Notes under the pieces: generated by a model
Databases searched by the model: none
What the model saw: only the letters and a program-made list of their open reading frames with translations
What the model was told of the DNA's origin: nothing
Assembly (NCBI RefSeq): GCF_025215075.1
Contig: NZ_JAOBTH010000029.1
Location: 248,001 to 312,000, forward strand
From: Tenacibaculum haliotis
Lineage (GTDB): Bacteria > Bacteroidota > Bacteroidia > Flavobacteriales > Flavobacteriaceae
Reading direction: 5' to 3'
DNA: 64,000 nucleotides
Shown here: positions 45,650-52,877 of the stretch, one piece after another
Layout: the number at the start of each line of letters is the position of its first letter
How positions within the stretch are numbered: the first letter of the stretch is position 1
Made by a program: the position numbers and the translations under genes

Positions 45650-45728
45650 CAAACATAATACTTATTTATTTAAAAAAGGGTAACGCTTTAAGGGTCAACC
45701 CTATTTCGCTTTAGAGTTAACCCTGATT
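45650..45728 (-). promoter_or_regulatory. Promoter and tandem-palindrome operator of the unit A peptide gene
   Basis: Minus-strand -7 box TATGTTTG (45657-45650), then exactly 33 bp, then AGGGTCAACCCT (45691-45702) and, 22 bp further, AGAGTTAACCCT (45713-45724). Each palindrome has one mismatch relative to unit B. No -33 TTTG. The geometry is identical to that of unit B. Confidence 0.7.
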
Positions 45729-45943
45729 TTTATCAATAAAACACTAAAAAATTCCCTAACTACTGACTTATAACGTGTTTACTAAAGTTTATTGATTTCA
45801 TGTTAAAAACAAAAAATTAAACATGTTTAATTTTTTTGTTTATTTTTAAACTTTACACTACTAAATAACACAAAGAAACCTGCAATTAAAAAAGTACAGG
45901 CTTGATTATAAAATAAATATTTACTCCGCTGTTAAAGCTATGT
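45729..45943. other. Non-coding upstream arm of the unit A peptide promoter
   Basis: No gene. A/T-rich; similar in places to 43383-43600 (TTTTTAAACTTTACA). It lies between the operator and the 3' end of the DUF3109 gene. Confidence 0.55.
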
Positions 45944-46513
45944 TTAGCTATTTCTTTTTTCTGCTACTTGTTCTAATTCATCATACCAATTTTGACCAAA
46001 TTTTCTAACCAGTGCTTGCTTTACAAATTTGTAAACAGGTACCTGTAATTCTTTTCCTAAAGAACAAGCATCATCGCAAATTTCCCATTTGTCATAGTTA
46101 ACAGCCGAAAACTCACTGTAATCTTTAACTCTAACTGGGTATAAGTGACAAGAAACAGGCTTTTTCCAATCTACAATCCCTTGGTTGTAAGCTTCTTCAA
46201 TAGCACATAATGCAGTATTTTTATCATCAAAAATAACATAAGCACAATCTGCATCATTAATTAATGGCGTTTCTAATTCTCCAAAATCACTAGTAATCCA
46301 TACGCCCTGTTTTTCAATTGCCTCAATACCTTCCTTACGAAGAAAAGGTTTAATTTTAGGATATATCTCTTCTAAAATTTTTGTTTCCTCCTTTTCTAAT
46401 GGCGCACCAGCATCTCCATCAATACAACAAGCTCCTTTACAGGCAGATAAATTACAAACAAAATCCTTATCGATAAGGTCTTCTGAAACGATGGTTTTTC
46501 CTAATTGAAACAT
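45944..46513 (-). CDS. DUF3109 family protein
   Basis: A 189-aa cytoplasmic protein with the diagnostic N-terminal block CNLSACKGACC and further Cys residues (CAYV, ALCA, SCHLYPVR, CDDAC). Cys spacing suggests a bound metal or iron-sulfur cluster. The family is widespread in Bacteroidota, function unknown. It is unrelated to the peptide unit in front of it, although it is read in the same direction. A -7 box (TATTTTTG, 46573-46566) lies upstream. Confidence 0.85.
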   Translation of the reverse strand: MFQLGKTIVSEDLIDKDFVCNLSACKGACCIDGDAGAPLEKEETKILEEIYPKIKPFLRKEGIEAIEKQGVWITSDFGELETPLINDADCAYVIFDDKNTALCAIEEAYNQGIVDWKKPVSCHLYPVRVKDYSEFSAVNYDKWEICDDACSLGKELQVPVYKFVKQALVRKFGQNWYDELEQVAEKRNS

Positions 46514-46595
46514 AAAATATATTTAAAGTTGGAAGTTAACAATAACTTCACATAAAATTTAGATGCAAAAATACTAGATTGTAACATTACTTGTA

Positions 46596-46603
46596 TAATT
46601 TTG
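46596..46603 (+). promoter_or_regulatory. -7 promoter element of marC
   Basis: TAATTTTG (TAnnTTTG), 20 bp before the ATG at 46624. The companion DUF3109 -7 box is at 46566-46573 on the other strand, so the two genes share a divergent promoter region. The box also rules out the longer marC frame from 46591. Confidence 0.55.
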
Positions 46604-46623
46604 CAGCTGAAAAACAAAATATT

Positions 46624-47208
46624 ATGAATTTTAACTTCAAAGAAATTTTTACTGCCTTTATGGTATTGTTTGCGGTGATTGATATTATTGGAAATATTCC
46701 TATTATTATTGACTTACGTAAAAAAGTTGGACATATACAGTCTGAGAAAGCATCTGTTATTGCTGGTTTTATTATGATTTTATTTCTATTTGTAGGAAAA
46801 CAATTATTAAGTGTAATTGGTGTTGACGTGCATTCTTTTGCTGTTGCGGGTTCGTTTATTTTATTTTTTATTGCTTTAGAAATGATTTTAGGAATCACTT
46901 TATATAAAGATGATGACGATGAAGAAACATTAACCGCAACTGTTTTTCCGCTTGCATTTCCATTAATTGCAGGTCCTGGTAGTTTAACAACATTACTTTC
47001 TTTACGTGCAGAGTTTCATATAACAAATATAATTATTGCTGTTTTACTAAATGTAATAGTTATATATATAGTATTAAAAACATCTCCAAAAATTGAAAAA
47101 TTTATTGGTAATAACGGAATTAAAATTATTAGAAAGATTTTTGGAGTTATCTTATTAGCCATTGCAGTAAGGTTATTTGCAGAAAACATAAAAGTTTTAT
47201 TAGCATAA
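46624..47208 (+). CDS. MarC family inner-membrane protein
   Basis: A 194-aa protein with six membrane helices and the MarC pattern (FAVIDIIGNIPIIIDL, FPLAFPLIAGPGSLTTLLSL). The name comes from the mar locus, but a role in antibiotic resistance is not established. I start at 46624, 11 codons into the longest frame, after the -7 box. It runs directly into the next gene (stop at 47208, ATG at 47209). Confidence 0.88.
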   Translation: MNFNFKEIFTAFMVLFAVIDIIGNIPIIIDLRKKVGHIQSEKASVIAGFIMILFLFVGKQLLSVIGVDVHSFAVAGSFILFFIALEMILGITLYKDDDDEETLTATVFPLAFPLIAGPGSLTTLLSLRAEFHITNIIIAVLLNVIVIYIVLKTSPKIEKFIGNNGIKIIRKIFGVILLAIAVRLFAENIKVLLA

Positions 47209-47823
47209 ATGGTTTTTGATTGCTTAATTATTGGCGGTGGAGTTTCGGGTATGCAATGTGCATTGGTTTTAGGTTCTGCTCATAAAAAAGAGTATGCTAA
47301 AGATAAAAAAATTGGTATTTTAATGCACCAACGTGCTTCTCATTTACAAGATGCCTTATTTAATAATGTTTTAGGTTTACCTGAAGCTACTTTAGGAAGT
47401 GATATTTTAACTCAAGGAAAAGAACAATTAAAAAATCAATATCCTCAAGTATCTCAAATTGAAAACGAAAAAGTTATTACCGTTTTAGATGCTGACAAAG
47501 GCTATAAAATAATCACCAATAAAAACGAATATTATAGCACATCGGTTGTTATAGCATTAAATTACGCTAAGCCGTTTGAAATTAATGGATTAGAGCAATA
47601 TATAGAACCACATATGAGGGCTAATGTGATGAAAGACAGAATACAATTACGCAATTTTAATCACGTAATTAAAAAAGATTTATATGTTTGTGGAACTTTA
47701 GCCGGTTGGCGAAGTCAATTTGCAATTGCAGCCGGTAGCGGAGCGAGTGTAGCTACTGATATATTAACCGAATGGAATAATAACATTCCAACCAAAGTAC
47801 ACGATAAAAGAACTATTGGTTAG
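47209..47823 (+). CDS. Minimal FAD-dependent oxidoreductase (thioredoxin-reductase-like)
   Basis: A 204-aa protein with the FAD motif CLIIGGGVSGMQCALVLG, a central RASHLQDALFNNVLG segment, and the second FAD region DLYVCGTLAGWRSQFAIAAGSGASVATDI. It has no second nucleotide domain and no CxxC disulfide, so it is about 100 aa shorter than thioredoxin reductase and may act with a partner. It overlaps the LytTR gene by 11 bp (convergent). Confidence 0.75.
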   Translation: MVFDCLIIGGGVSGMQCALVLGSAHKKEYAKDKKIGILMHQRASHLQDALFNNVLGLPEATLGSDILTQGKEQLKNQYPQVSQIENEKVITVLDADKGYKIITNKNEYYSTSVVIALNYAKPFEINGLEQYIEPHMRANVMKDRIQLRNFNHVIKKDLYVCGTLAGWRSQFAIAAGSGASVATDILTEWNNNIPTKVHDKRTIG

Positions 47824-47850
47824 CTTTTAAGCTAATCAATAGTTCTTTTT
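47806..47850. terminator. 44-nt bidirectional terminator overlapping both convergent stop codons
   Basis: A 21-bp stem with one G-T pair and a 2-nt loop: AAAAGAACTATTGG... against ...CAATAGTTCTTTT. It contains the stop of the FAD gene (47821-47823) and that of the response regulator (47813-47815). T runs follow on both strands. Confidence 0.85.
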
Positions 47851-48499
47851 TATAAGTTCTGCCAATAGGCAGAATTTTATTTTTAATAAATAAGTTAGTT
47901 CCTGTAAACTTCTCTATCTTTTTTAAATTTACAACATACGACTTGTGAATTTGTAAAAATAAACGGGCGTCTAAAGTATCTTTCCAATTTTTTAAAGAAT
48001 CTATAATTGTTAGTTTTCTATCAATAGTAAAAAAAGTAACATAATTTCTATCAGATTCTAAATACAATATCTCTTCTAAATATACTTTATGGATGGTTTT
48101 ATCTATATTTAAGTATATAACTTCCCTATCCTTAACTTTTATATTGCTTACTTGATTTTCAGCTTTTGTTACTGCTTTTAAAAAGCGATCAAAAGAAAAA
48201 GGCTTTACTAAATAATCTACAATTGTATCTAATTCAAAACTAGATACTGCATAATCAGGATAGGCAGTTGTAATAATTATTTTCGGCGGATTTTTAATTG
48301 TTTTTATAAAATCTAATCCTGATATATCAGGTAAATTAATATCTAAAAAAATAATATTAACTGTATTGCTTTTTAAAAACTCATTCGCACTAATTGCTGT
48401 TTGAAAAGCAGCTTTTAATTCTAAATCCGGAATTTTACGTATATAACTCTTCACAATATTTTGTGCCGGAAGCTCGTCTTCTATAATAATACAATTCAT
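47813..48499 (-). CDS. LytTR-family response regulator
   Basis: A 228-aa protein: receiver domain (1-120) with acidic pocket EDE at 7-9 and phospho-acceptor Asp53 in IIFLDINLPDISG, then a LytTR DNA-binding domain (about 125-228: VYLEEILYLESDRNYVTFFT, LQIHKSYVVNLKKI, LPIGRTYKKELL). Such regulators bind pairs of short direct repeats spaced about two helical turns. The kinase gene precedes it by 6 bp. It is a candidate regulator of the tandem palindromes at 43345-43378 and 45691-45724. Confidence 0.9.
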   Translation of the reverse strand: MNCIIIEDELPAQNIVKSYIRKIPDLELKAAFQTAISANEFLKSNTVNIIFLDINLPDISGLDFIKTIKNPPKIIITTAYPDYAVSSFELDTIVDYLVKPFSFDRFLKAVTKAENQVSNIKVKDREVIYLNIDKTIHKVYLEEILYLESDRNYVTFFTIDRKLTIIDSLKNWKDTLDARLFLQIHKSYVVNLKKIEKFTGTNLFIKNKILPIGRTYKKELLISLKANQ

Positions 48500-48505
48500 A
48501 CCTAA

Positions 48506-49477
48506 TTAATTTAAGTTTACAACTAGCAACACCTTAAAAATACCAGTATCATTAATACTTAATTCATACTTGTTTTTGTATAATAAATCTAAACGTTTTT
48601 TAAGATTATCTAGGCCAATTGCAGCTGTGCTTTGTATAGATTTTTCATGGTAATGATTTTCGCAACTACAGGTTAGTTTATTTTCTTCAGCCTTAATATT
48701 TATATCAATAACACTATTAAAAATACTGTGCTTAAAAGCATTTTCTATAATGGTTATTAACAATAACGGTGCTATTTCATAACGTGCATTATCTGTTGAG
48801 GTTTGGTAATTAATTTGTTTGATTCCTTCTGTTCTAATTTTATGAAAAGCGATGTAATTGTCTATAAACTTAATTTCTTTCTCAAGATTTACCTTTTCAG
48901 CATTGCTTTCGTACAGCACGTGTTTTAAGTTGTCTGACAATCTTAAAATCAAATCAGGTGCTTTGTCTGGTTTCTCAATCGCATACGAATAAATTGTATT
49001 TAGGTTGTTAAATAATACATGCGGATTTATCTGTGATTTTAAGAATTTTAATTCCATTTCAGTTCTTTCCTGTTCTATTTTCAATACTTTTTCTGATTGA
49101 TCTATGTATCGAAATAACATCCATATAAAAGAGAAAAATAAAAGTGGTGTTAAAGTCTGCCACAAATAATCACTTAAACATTTCATAATCGAACATCCGC
49201 AGCGCGCAAAAACATAACAATACAGTTGTGTTGCTAAAAACGAGATGAGTATAAAAATGAGGCTATAGAATAGATACCATTTCTTTTTCACGAAAAAAGG
49301 TAACAAAATTTGATTGTTTACATAAACGATAACAACAAGGATGAAAAAATACTGTAAAAACGGATTTTCAGCCCAGTAATAAGGTGTAAAAACAAATAGT
49401 GAAACAAATGTAAATAACACCCAAAAAAGTACGTGTATTAAGAGCTCTGCGCTGTGCTTTCTGTTTAGTTTGATCAT
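48506..49477 (-). CDS. LytS/YehU-type sensor histidine kinase
   Basis: A 323-aa inner-membrane kinase: four hydrophobic segments (about 12-120), then the His_kinase domain with phospho-acceptor His153 in SQINPHVLFNNLN and an ATPase domain with ITIIENAFKHS. The loop between segments 3 and 4 has four Cys (87, 93, 95, 100), which could form a metal or redox site. It pairs with the LytTR regulator behind it. A full promoter precedes it. Confidence 0.88.
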   Translation of the reverse strand: MIKLNRKHSAELLIHVLFWVLFTFVSLFVFTPYYWAENPFLQYFFILVVIVYVNNQILLPFFVKKKWYLFYSLIFILISFLATQLYCYVFARCGCSIMKCLSDYLWQTLTPLLFFSFIWMLFRYIDQSEKVLKIEQERTEMELKFLKSQINPHVLFNNLNTIYSYAIEKPDKAPDLILRLSDNLKHVLYESNAEKVNLEKEIKFIDNYIAFHKIRTEGIKQINYQTSTDNARYEIAPLLLITIIENAFKHSIFNSVIDINIKAEENKLTCSCENHYHEKSIQSTAAIGLDNLKKRLDLLYKNKYELSINDTGIFKVLLVVNLN

Positions 49478-49512
49478 AGTTGATTGTAAGTAACTAAAAT
49501 TAAGCCATTCGA

Positions 49513-49544
49513 CAAAATTATAGGTACCAAAGGTTATTTACAAA
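49513..49544 (-). promoter_or_regulatory. Promoter of the LytS-LytTR operon
   Basis: On the minus strand, TTTG (49544-49541), exactly 20 nt, then TAATTTTG (49520-49513); the ATG is at 49477. A textbook Bacteroidota promoter. Confidence 0.75.
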
Positions 49545-49660
49545 GTACATACTGCCGCTTTTTAATGCGCTATTGCAGTTGATACCCTTTTTTTAGATGT
49601 ATATACTTCTGATTTTTTTTAGATGTAAGAAATAAAGACTTTTGAGTAAAACTTAAAGAA

Positions 49661-50545
49661 ATGAAAAAATCAACTATAATACTATTCTTGTTAATTATTA
49701 ATGTTGCTTTCGGACAACAGATTAATAACACAACAAAAGACAGTAAAGGCACATTGATGTTATTAGGTAAAACTGATAAAAATGCTTTTAATATTGATGA
49801 TTTTTCTTGGTTTCAAGAAAATTACAATCAATATTTAACGAACGATAAAGTAGTTCGTCAATTAAAAAAATCTCTTCAAAATTATACAATTAAAGCTTTT
49901 TACGGAAGCTGGTGTGGCGATAGTAAAAGAGAAATTCCGAAATTTTATAAAGTAATAGATGAAGTTGGTTTTAATACTAATAAGTTGTCGATGATTGCTG
50001 TTGATAAAAAACCCGAAGCTTATAAAGCATCACCAAACGGAGAAGAAAAAGGATTAAATATTCACCGTGTTCCTACTTTTATTTTTTATAAAAATGATAA
50101 AGAAATTGGTAGAATTGTTGAATCCCCAAAACAAGATTTCGAACGTGATATACTTACTATTATTAACGGTAAAAATTACACCCCTAATTATATTGTTGTT
50201 GAGCGATTACATGCTTTAATGAAAGTAAAAACCATAAAGGAGCTACAAAAAAATGAAAATAATTTAGTTATTTCATTTTCTGAATTTACTAAAGGAAGTA
50301 GAGAATTAAATACATATGGCTATAAATTACTTAGATCTAAAAATACAGAAAAAGCATTGTTTGTTTTTCAACTAAACACTAAAATGTATCCATACAAATA
50401 CAGTGTTTTCGATAGTTTGGGAGAAGCTTATTTTACTATTAAAAATTATGAGCAATCATTAAAGAATTATAATAAGGTTTTACAATTAAAACCAAATGAC
50501 GTCAATGCGCTATCAATGATTGAAAAGATTAAAAAAGTAATCTAA
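49661..50545 (+). CDS. Secreted thioredoxin-fold protein with TPR repeats
   Basis: A 294-aa protein: signal peptide (cut near NVAFGQ), a thioredoxin-like domain (about 45-175) whose active site reads AFYGSWCGDSKRE. Only one of the two redox Cys remains (CGDS instead of CxxC). The C-terminal 110 residues form about two TPR repeats (YGYKLLRSKNTEKALFVFQLN, EAYFTIKNYEQSLKNYNKVL). A thiol role other than disulfide exchange is likely. Divergent from the LytS promoter. Confidence 0.8.
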   Translation: MKKSTIILFLLIINVAFGQQINNTTKDSKGTLMLLGKTDKNAFNIDDFSWFQENYNQYLTNDKVVRQLKKSLQNYTIKAFYGSWCGDSKREIPKFYKVIDEVGFNTNKLSMIAVDKKPEAYKASPNGEEKGLNIHRVPTFIFYKNDKEIGRIVESPKQDFERDILTIINGKNYTPNYIVVERLHALMKVKTIKELQKNENNLVISFSEFTKGSRELNTYGYKLLRSKNTEKALFVFQLNTKMYPYKYSVFDSLGEAYFTIKNYEQSLKNYNKVLQLKPNDVNALSMIEKIKKVI

Positions 50546-50562
50546 TTTCATGCATGAAATTT
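50546..50562. promoter_or_regulatory. 16-bp perfect palindrome between thioredoxin and DUF1573 genes
   Basis: ATTTCATGCATGAAAT directly after the stop of the thioredoxin gene, with imperfect extensions (TCTA / TTAGA). Too short and T-poor for a good terminator; possibly an operator for the DUF1573 gene. Confidence 0.3.
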
Positions 50563-50596
50563 AGAAATAAGAATATAACACTAAAATCCAAAATAG

Positions 50597-50980
50597 ATGA
50601 AATCAATTTTAACATTAATCGCTGTTTGTTTAGTAACAATGGCTGCCAACGCACAAGAATTTAAATTTGTAAACACGACCATAGATTATGGAAAAATAAC
50701 ACAAGGATCAGAAAAGAAACGAGTTTTTGAGTTTACTAATATTGGCAACGCTCCTTTAATTATAAAACAAGTTGCATCCACTTGTGGTTGTGCCGTGCCA
50801 AAGAAACCAGAAAAGCCAATTATGCCGGGTAAAAATGGGAGTATAGAGGTTACTTATGATACTAATAGAATAGGCGGGTTTTCTAAAATGTTTACCATCA
50901 TATCAAATGCAAAAATAAAACGAACGCGAATAAAAATTAAAGGGTTTGTTGCAGAAAAAAATGCAATTGCTTCTAAATAA
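50597..50980 (+). CDS. DUF1573 domain protein
   Basis: A 127-aa secreted protein: signal peptide (cut near AANAQ, residue 19), then the DUF1573 domain: VNTTIDYGKITQGSEKKRVFEFTNIGNAPLIIKQVASTCGCAVPKKP with the conserved TCGC, and MPGKNGSIEVTYDT. It is an Ig-like fold, abundant in Bacteroidota, function unknown. Short coupling distance to the gene before it. Confidence 0.85.
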   Translation: MKSILTLIAVCLVTMAANAQEFKFVNTTIDYGKITQGSEKKRVFEFTNIGNAPLIIKQVASTCGCAVPKKPEKPIMPGKNGSIEVTYDTNRIGGFSKMFTIISNAKIKRTRIKIKGFVAEKNAIASK

Positions 50981-51013
50981 AAAAATCCCGAGTTTTCACT
51001 CGATATTTTTTTA
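50981..51013 (+). terminator. Intrinsic terminator after DUF1573
   Basis: Stem CGAGT / ACTCG with loop TTTC, flanked by A and T runs (AAAAATCC on the left, TATTTTTTTA on the right). It shares the core ATCCCGAGT with the terminator at 52071-52102. Confidence 0.55.
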
Positions 51014-51103
51014 TCTTGTTTTGATGAACTTATAGTATGATCTTAAAATAAATCTAATAATTTTAATTTACCTTTTACTAAGTGAAATAATAGATTACTA
51101 AAA

Positions 51104-52036
51104 TTACAACTGCTTAGCATCTAATTTAGTGAAAACGGTTATTAAAGTTTGTACTGCATCTAATGTAAATTGTTGATCTATGTTTTCATAAACATCGGTA
51201 GATTTATGATAATCTTGGTGATCTGGTACACCAAAATATATAAATGGAATGTCTTTTTTATGAAACGCTGCATGATCGCTAGAGTTTGTCCAATTTTCTG
51301 AATTATCTAAACCTTCATGTCCTATGAGTAGTTTAACTTCTCCTATATTATCAAATGAAGAGATTGTTTCTTTTAATACTGGAGAATAACGAGTTCCTAC
51401 TGCGAATAATTCTTTACTATCACTTCTGGAAATCATATCAAAATTTAAATTTAAAACTATTTTATCTAAATCAATTACAGGATTATCGGCATAGTAGTAA
51501 GCACCCTTTAAACCCAGCTCTTCTGCATCAAAAGAAGCTAAAATAACATTATGTTTTGGAGGATTATTTTTAAAATACTCAGCAAATGCAAATAAGGTGG
51601 CAACTCCCGAAGCATTATCATCAGCACCATTAAAAATTTCACCATTCACGGTACCTAAATGATCGTAATGTGCAGATAATATAATGTATTTATCAGTATG
51701 CTCAGTACCATTTATAAGGCCTAAAATATTAACAGCTTCATAACTTGTTCCTCCATCGAAAGTAAAAGTTTGCTCGAAATCTTCAAGAAGCGGTAACACA
51801 TTTAAGTTTTCGAAGCGTTCTTTTATATAATCTTGGGTTTTTTTTGCTCCTTGAGTAGCTGTTTTCCTACCTTCAAATTCATCTGAAGACAAAACTTTAA
51901 TATCATTTAATATTAAATCGGTTGTAAATTCATGTTTTATAGTAGGTGTAGAAAGGGTTTCTCCTTGACTTTCTGACTTACAAGAAACTACAAATACAAC
52001 TAAAATACCTATAATTAAAAATTGGGCTTTTTTCAT
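51104..52036 (-). CDS. M28-family metallopeptidase, lipoprotein
   Basis: A 310-aa protein with lipobox VVSC (Cys19). Zinc ligands and catalytic residues of M28 aminopeptidases: HYDHLG (His, first Asp pair), GADDNASG, AEELGLKGA, FDMISRS and SSDHAAFHKK. It acts on peptides outside the cytoplasm, perhaps at the outer membrane. Only one peptidase domain and no carbohydrate-binding domain. It ends before the DUF1573 terminator; a long A/T gap separates it from the sdh terminator. Confidence 0.88.
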   Translation of the reverse strand: MKKAQFLIIGILVVFVVSCKSESQGETLSTPTIKHEFTTDLILNDIKVLSSDEFEGRKTATQGAKKTQDYIKERFENLNVLPLLEDFEQTFTFDGGTSYEAVNILGLINGTEHTDKYIILSAHYDHLGTVNGEIFNGADDNASGVATLFAFAEYFKNNPPKHNVILASFDAEELGLKGAYYYADNPVIDLDKIVLNLNFDMISRSDSKELFAVGTRYSPVLKETISSFDNIGEVKLLIGHEGLDNSENWTNSSDHAAFHKKDIPFIYFGVPDHQDYHKSTDVYENIDQQFTLDAVQTLITVFTKLDAKQL

Positions 52037-52070
52037 AATTGTTGAAATAAATTCAATGCTAAATTAAACA

Positions 52071-52102
52071 AAAAAATCCCGAGTGAAAACTCGGGATTTT
52101 TA
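52071..52102 (-). terminator. Intrinsic terminator of the sdh operon
   Basis: A 12-bp stem (AAAAATCCCGAG / CTCGGGATTTTT) with 6-nt loop TGAAAA and a T run on the minus strand. It lies 20 bp after the sdhB stop. Confidence 0.9.
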
Positions 52103-52121
52103 ATTTTATATAAAAAAGGGT

Positions 52122-52868
52122 TTATCCTTTTAAACTAGCTTTTATAAACTCGGTATTCATACGAGCAATGTTTTCTAATGAAATTCCTTTCGGGCATTCA
52201 ACTTCACAAGCTCCTGTATTTGTACAGTTACCAAAACCTTCAGCATCCATTTGAGCTACCATGTTTAAAACACGATCTGTAGCTTCAACTTGTCCTTGTG
52301 GTAATAATGCATATTGACTTACTTTAGCTCCAACAAATAACATTGCCGATGAGTTTTTACAAGTTGCAACACAAGCACCACAACCAATACAAGTTGCTGC
52401 ATCCATTGCGTCGTCGGCATCTTTTTTAGGAATTGGAATTGAATTTGCATCTTGGGTATTTCCTGAAGTATTTACAGAAATATATCCACCAGATTGCTGA
52501 ATACGTTCAAAAGAACTTCTATCAACAACTAAATCTTTAATTACAGGAAATGCAGCTGCTCTAAATGGCTCGATCGTAATCGTATCACCATCTTTAAACA
52601 TACGCATGTGTAATTGACAGGTAGTTACACCTCTATCAGGACCATGTGCTTCACCGTTGATGTACATTGAGCACATACCGCAAATACCTTCACGACAATC
52701 ATGATCAAAAGCAACAGGCTCATCACCTTTGTTGATTATTTGCTCGTTAAGTACATCCATCATTTCTAAGAAAGACATATGCTCAGAAATATCGGTTACT
52801 TGGTAATCGACCATCTTTCCCTTATCACTTGCGTTTTTCTGACGCCAAACTTTAAGTGTTAAATTCAT
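52122..52868 (-). CDS. sdhB: Succinate dehydrogenase iron-sulfur subunit
   Basis: A 248-aa protein with three clusters: the [2Fe-2S] ligands in [19 protein letters not shown]...TTC, the [4Fe-4S] in [11 protein letters not shown], and the [3Fe-4S] in [15 protein letters not shown]. It passes electrons from SdhA to the membrane quinone. Third gene of the operon, 9 bp after sdhA. Confidence 0.95.
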   Translation of the reverse strand: MNLTLKVWRQKNASDKGKMVDYQVTDISEHMSFLEMMDVLNEQIINKGDEPVAFDHDCREGICGMCSMYINGEAHGPDRGVTTCQLHMRMFKDGDTITIEPFRAAAFPVIKDLVVDRSSFERIQQSGGYISVNTSGNTQDANSIPIPKKDADDAMDAATCIGCGACVATCKNSSAMLFVGAKVSQYALLPQGQVEATDRVLNMVAQMDAEGFGNCTNTGACEVECPKGISLENIARMNTEFIKASLKG

Positions 52869-52877
52869 AATATCTTC

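Noticed and set aside
46591..46623. Longer N terminus for MarC
   Set aside because: It would include the -7 promoter box at 46596-46603.
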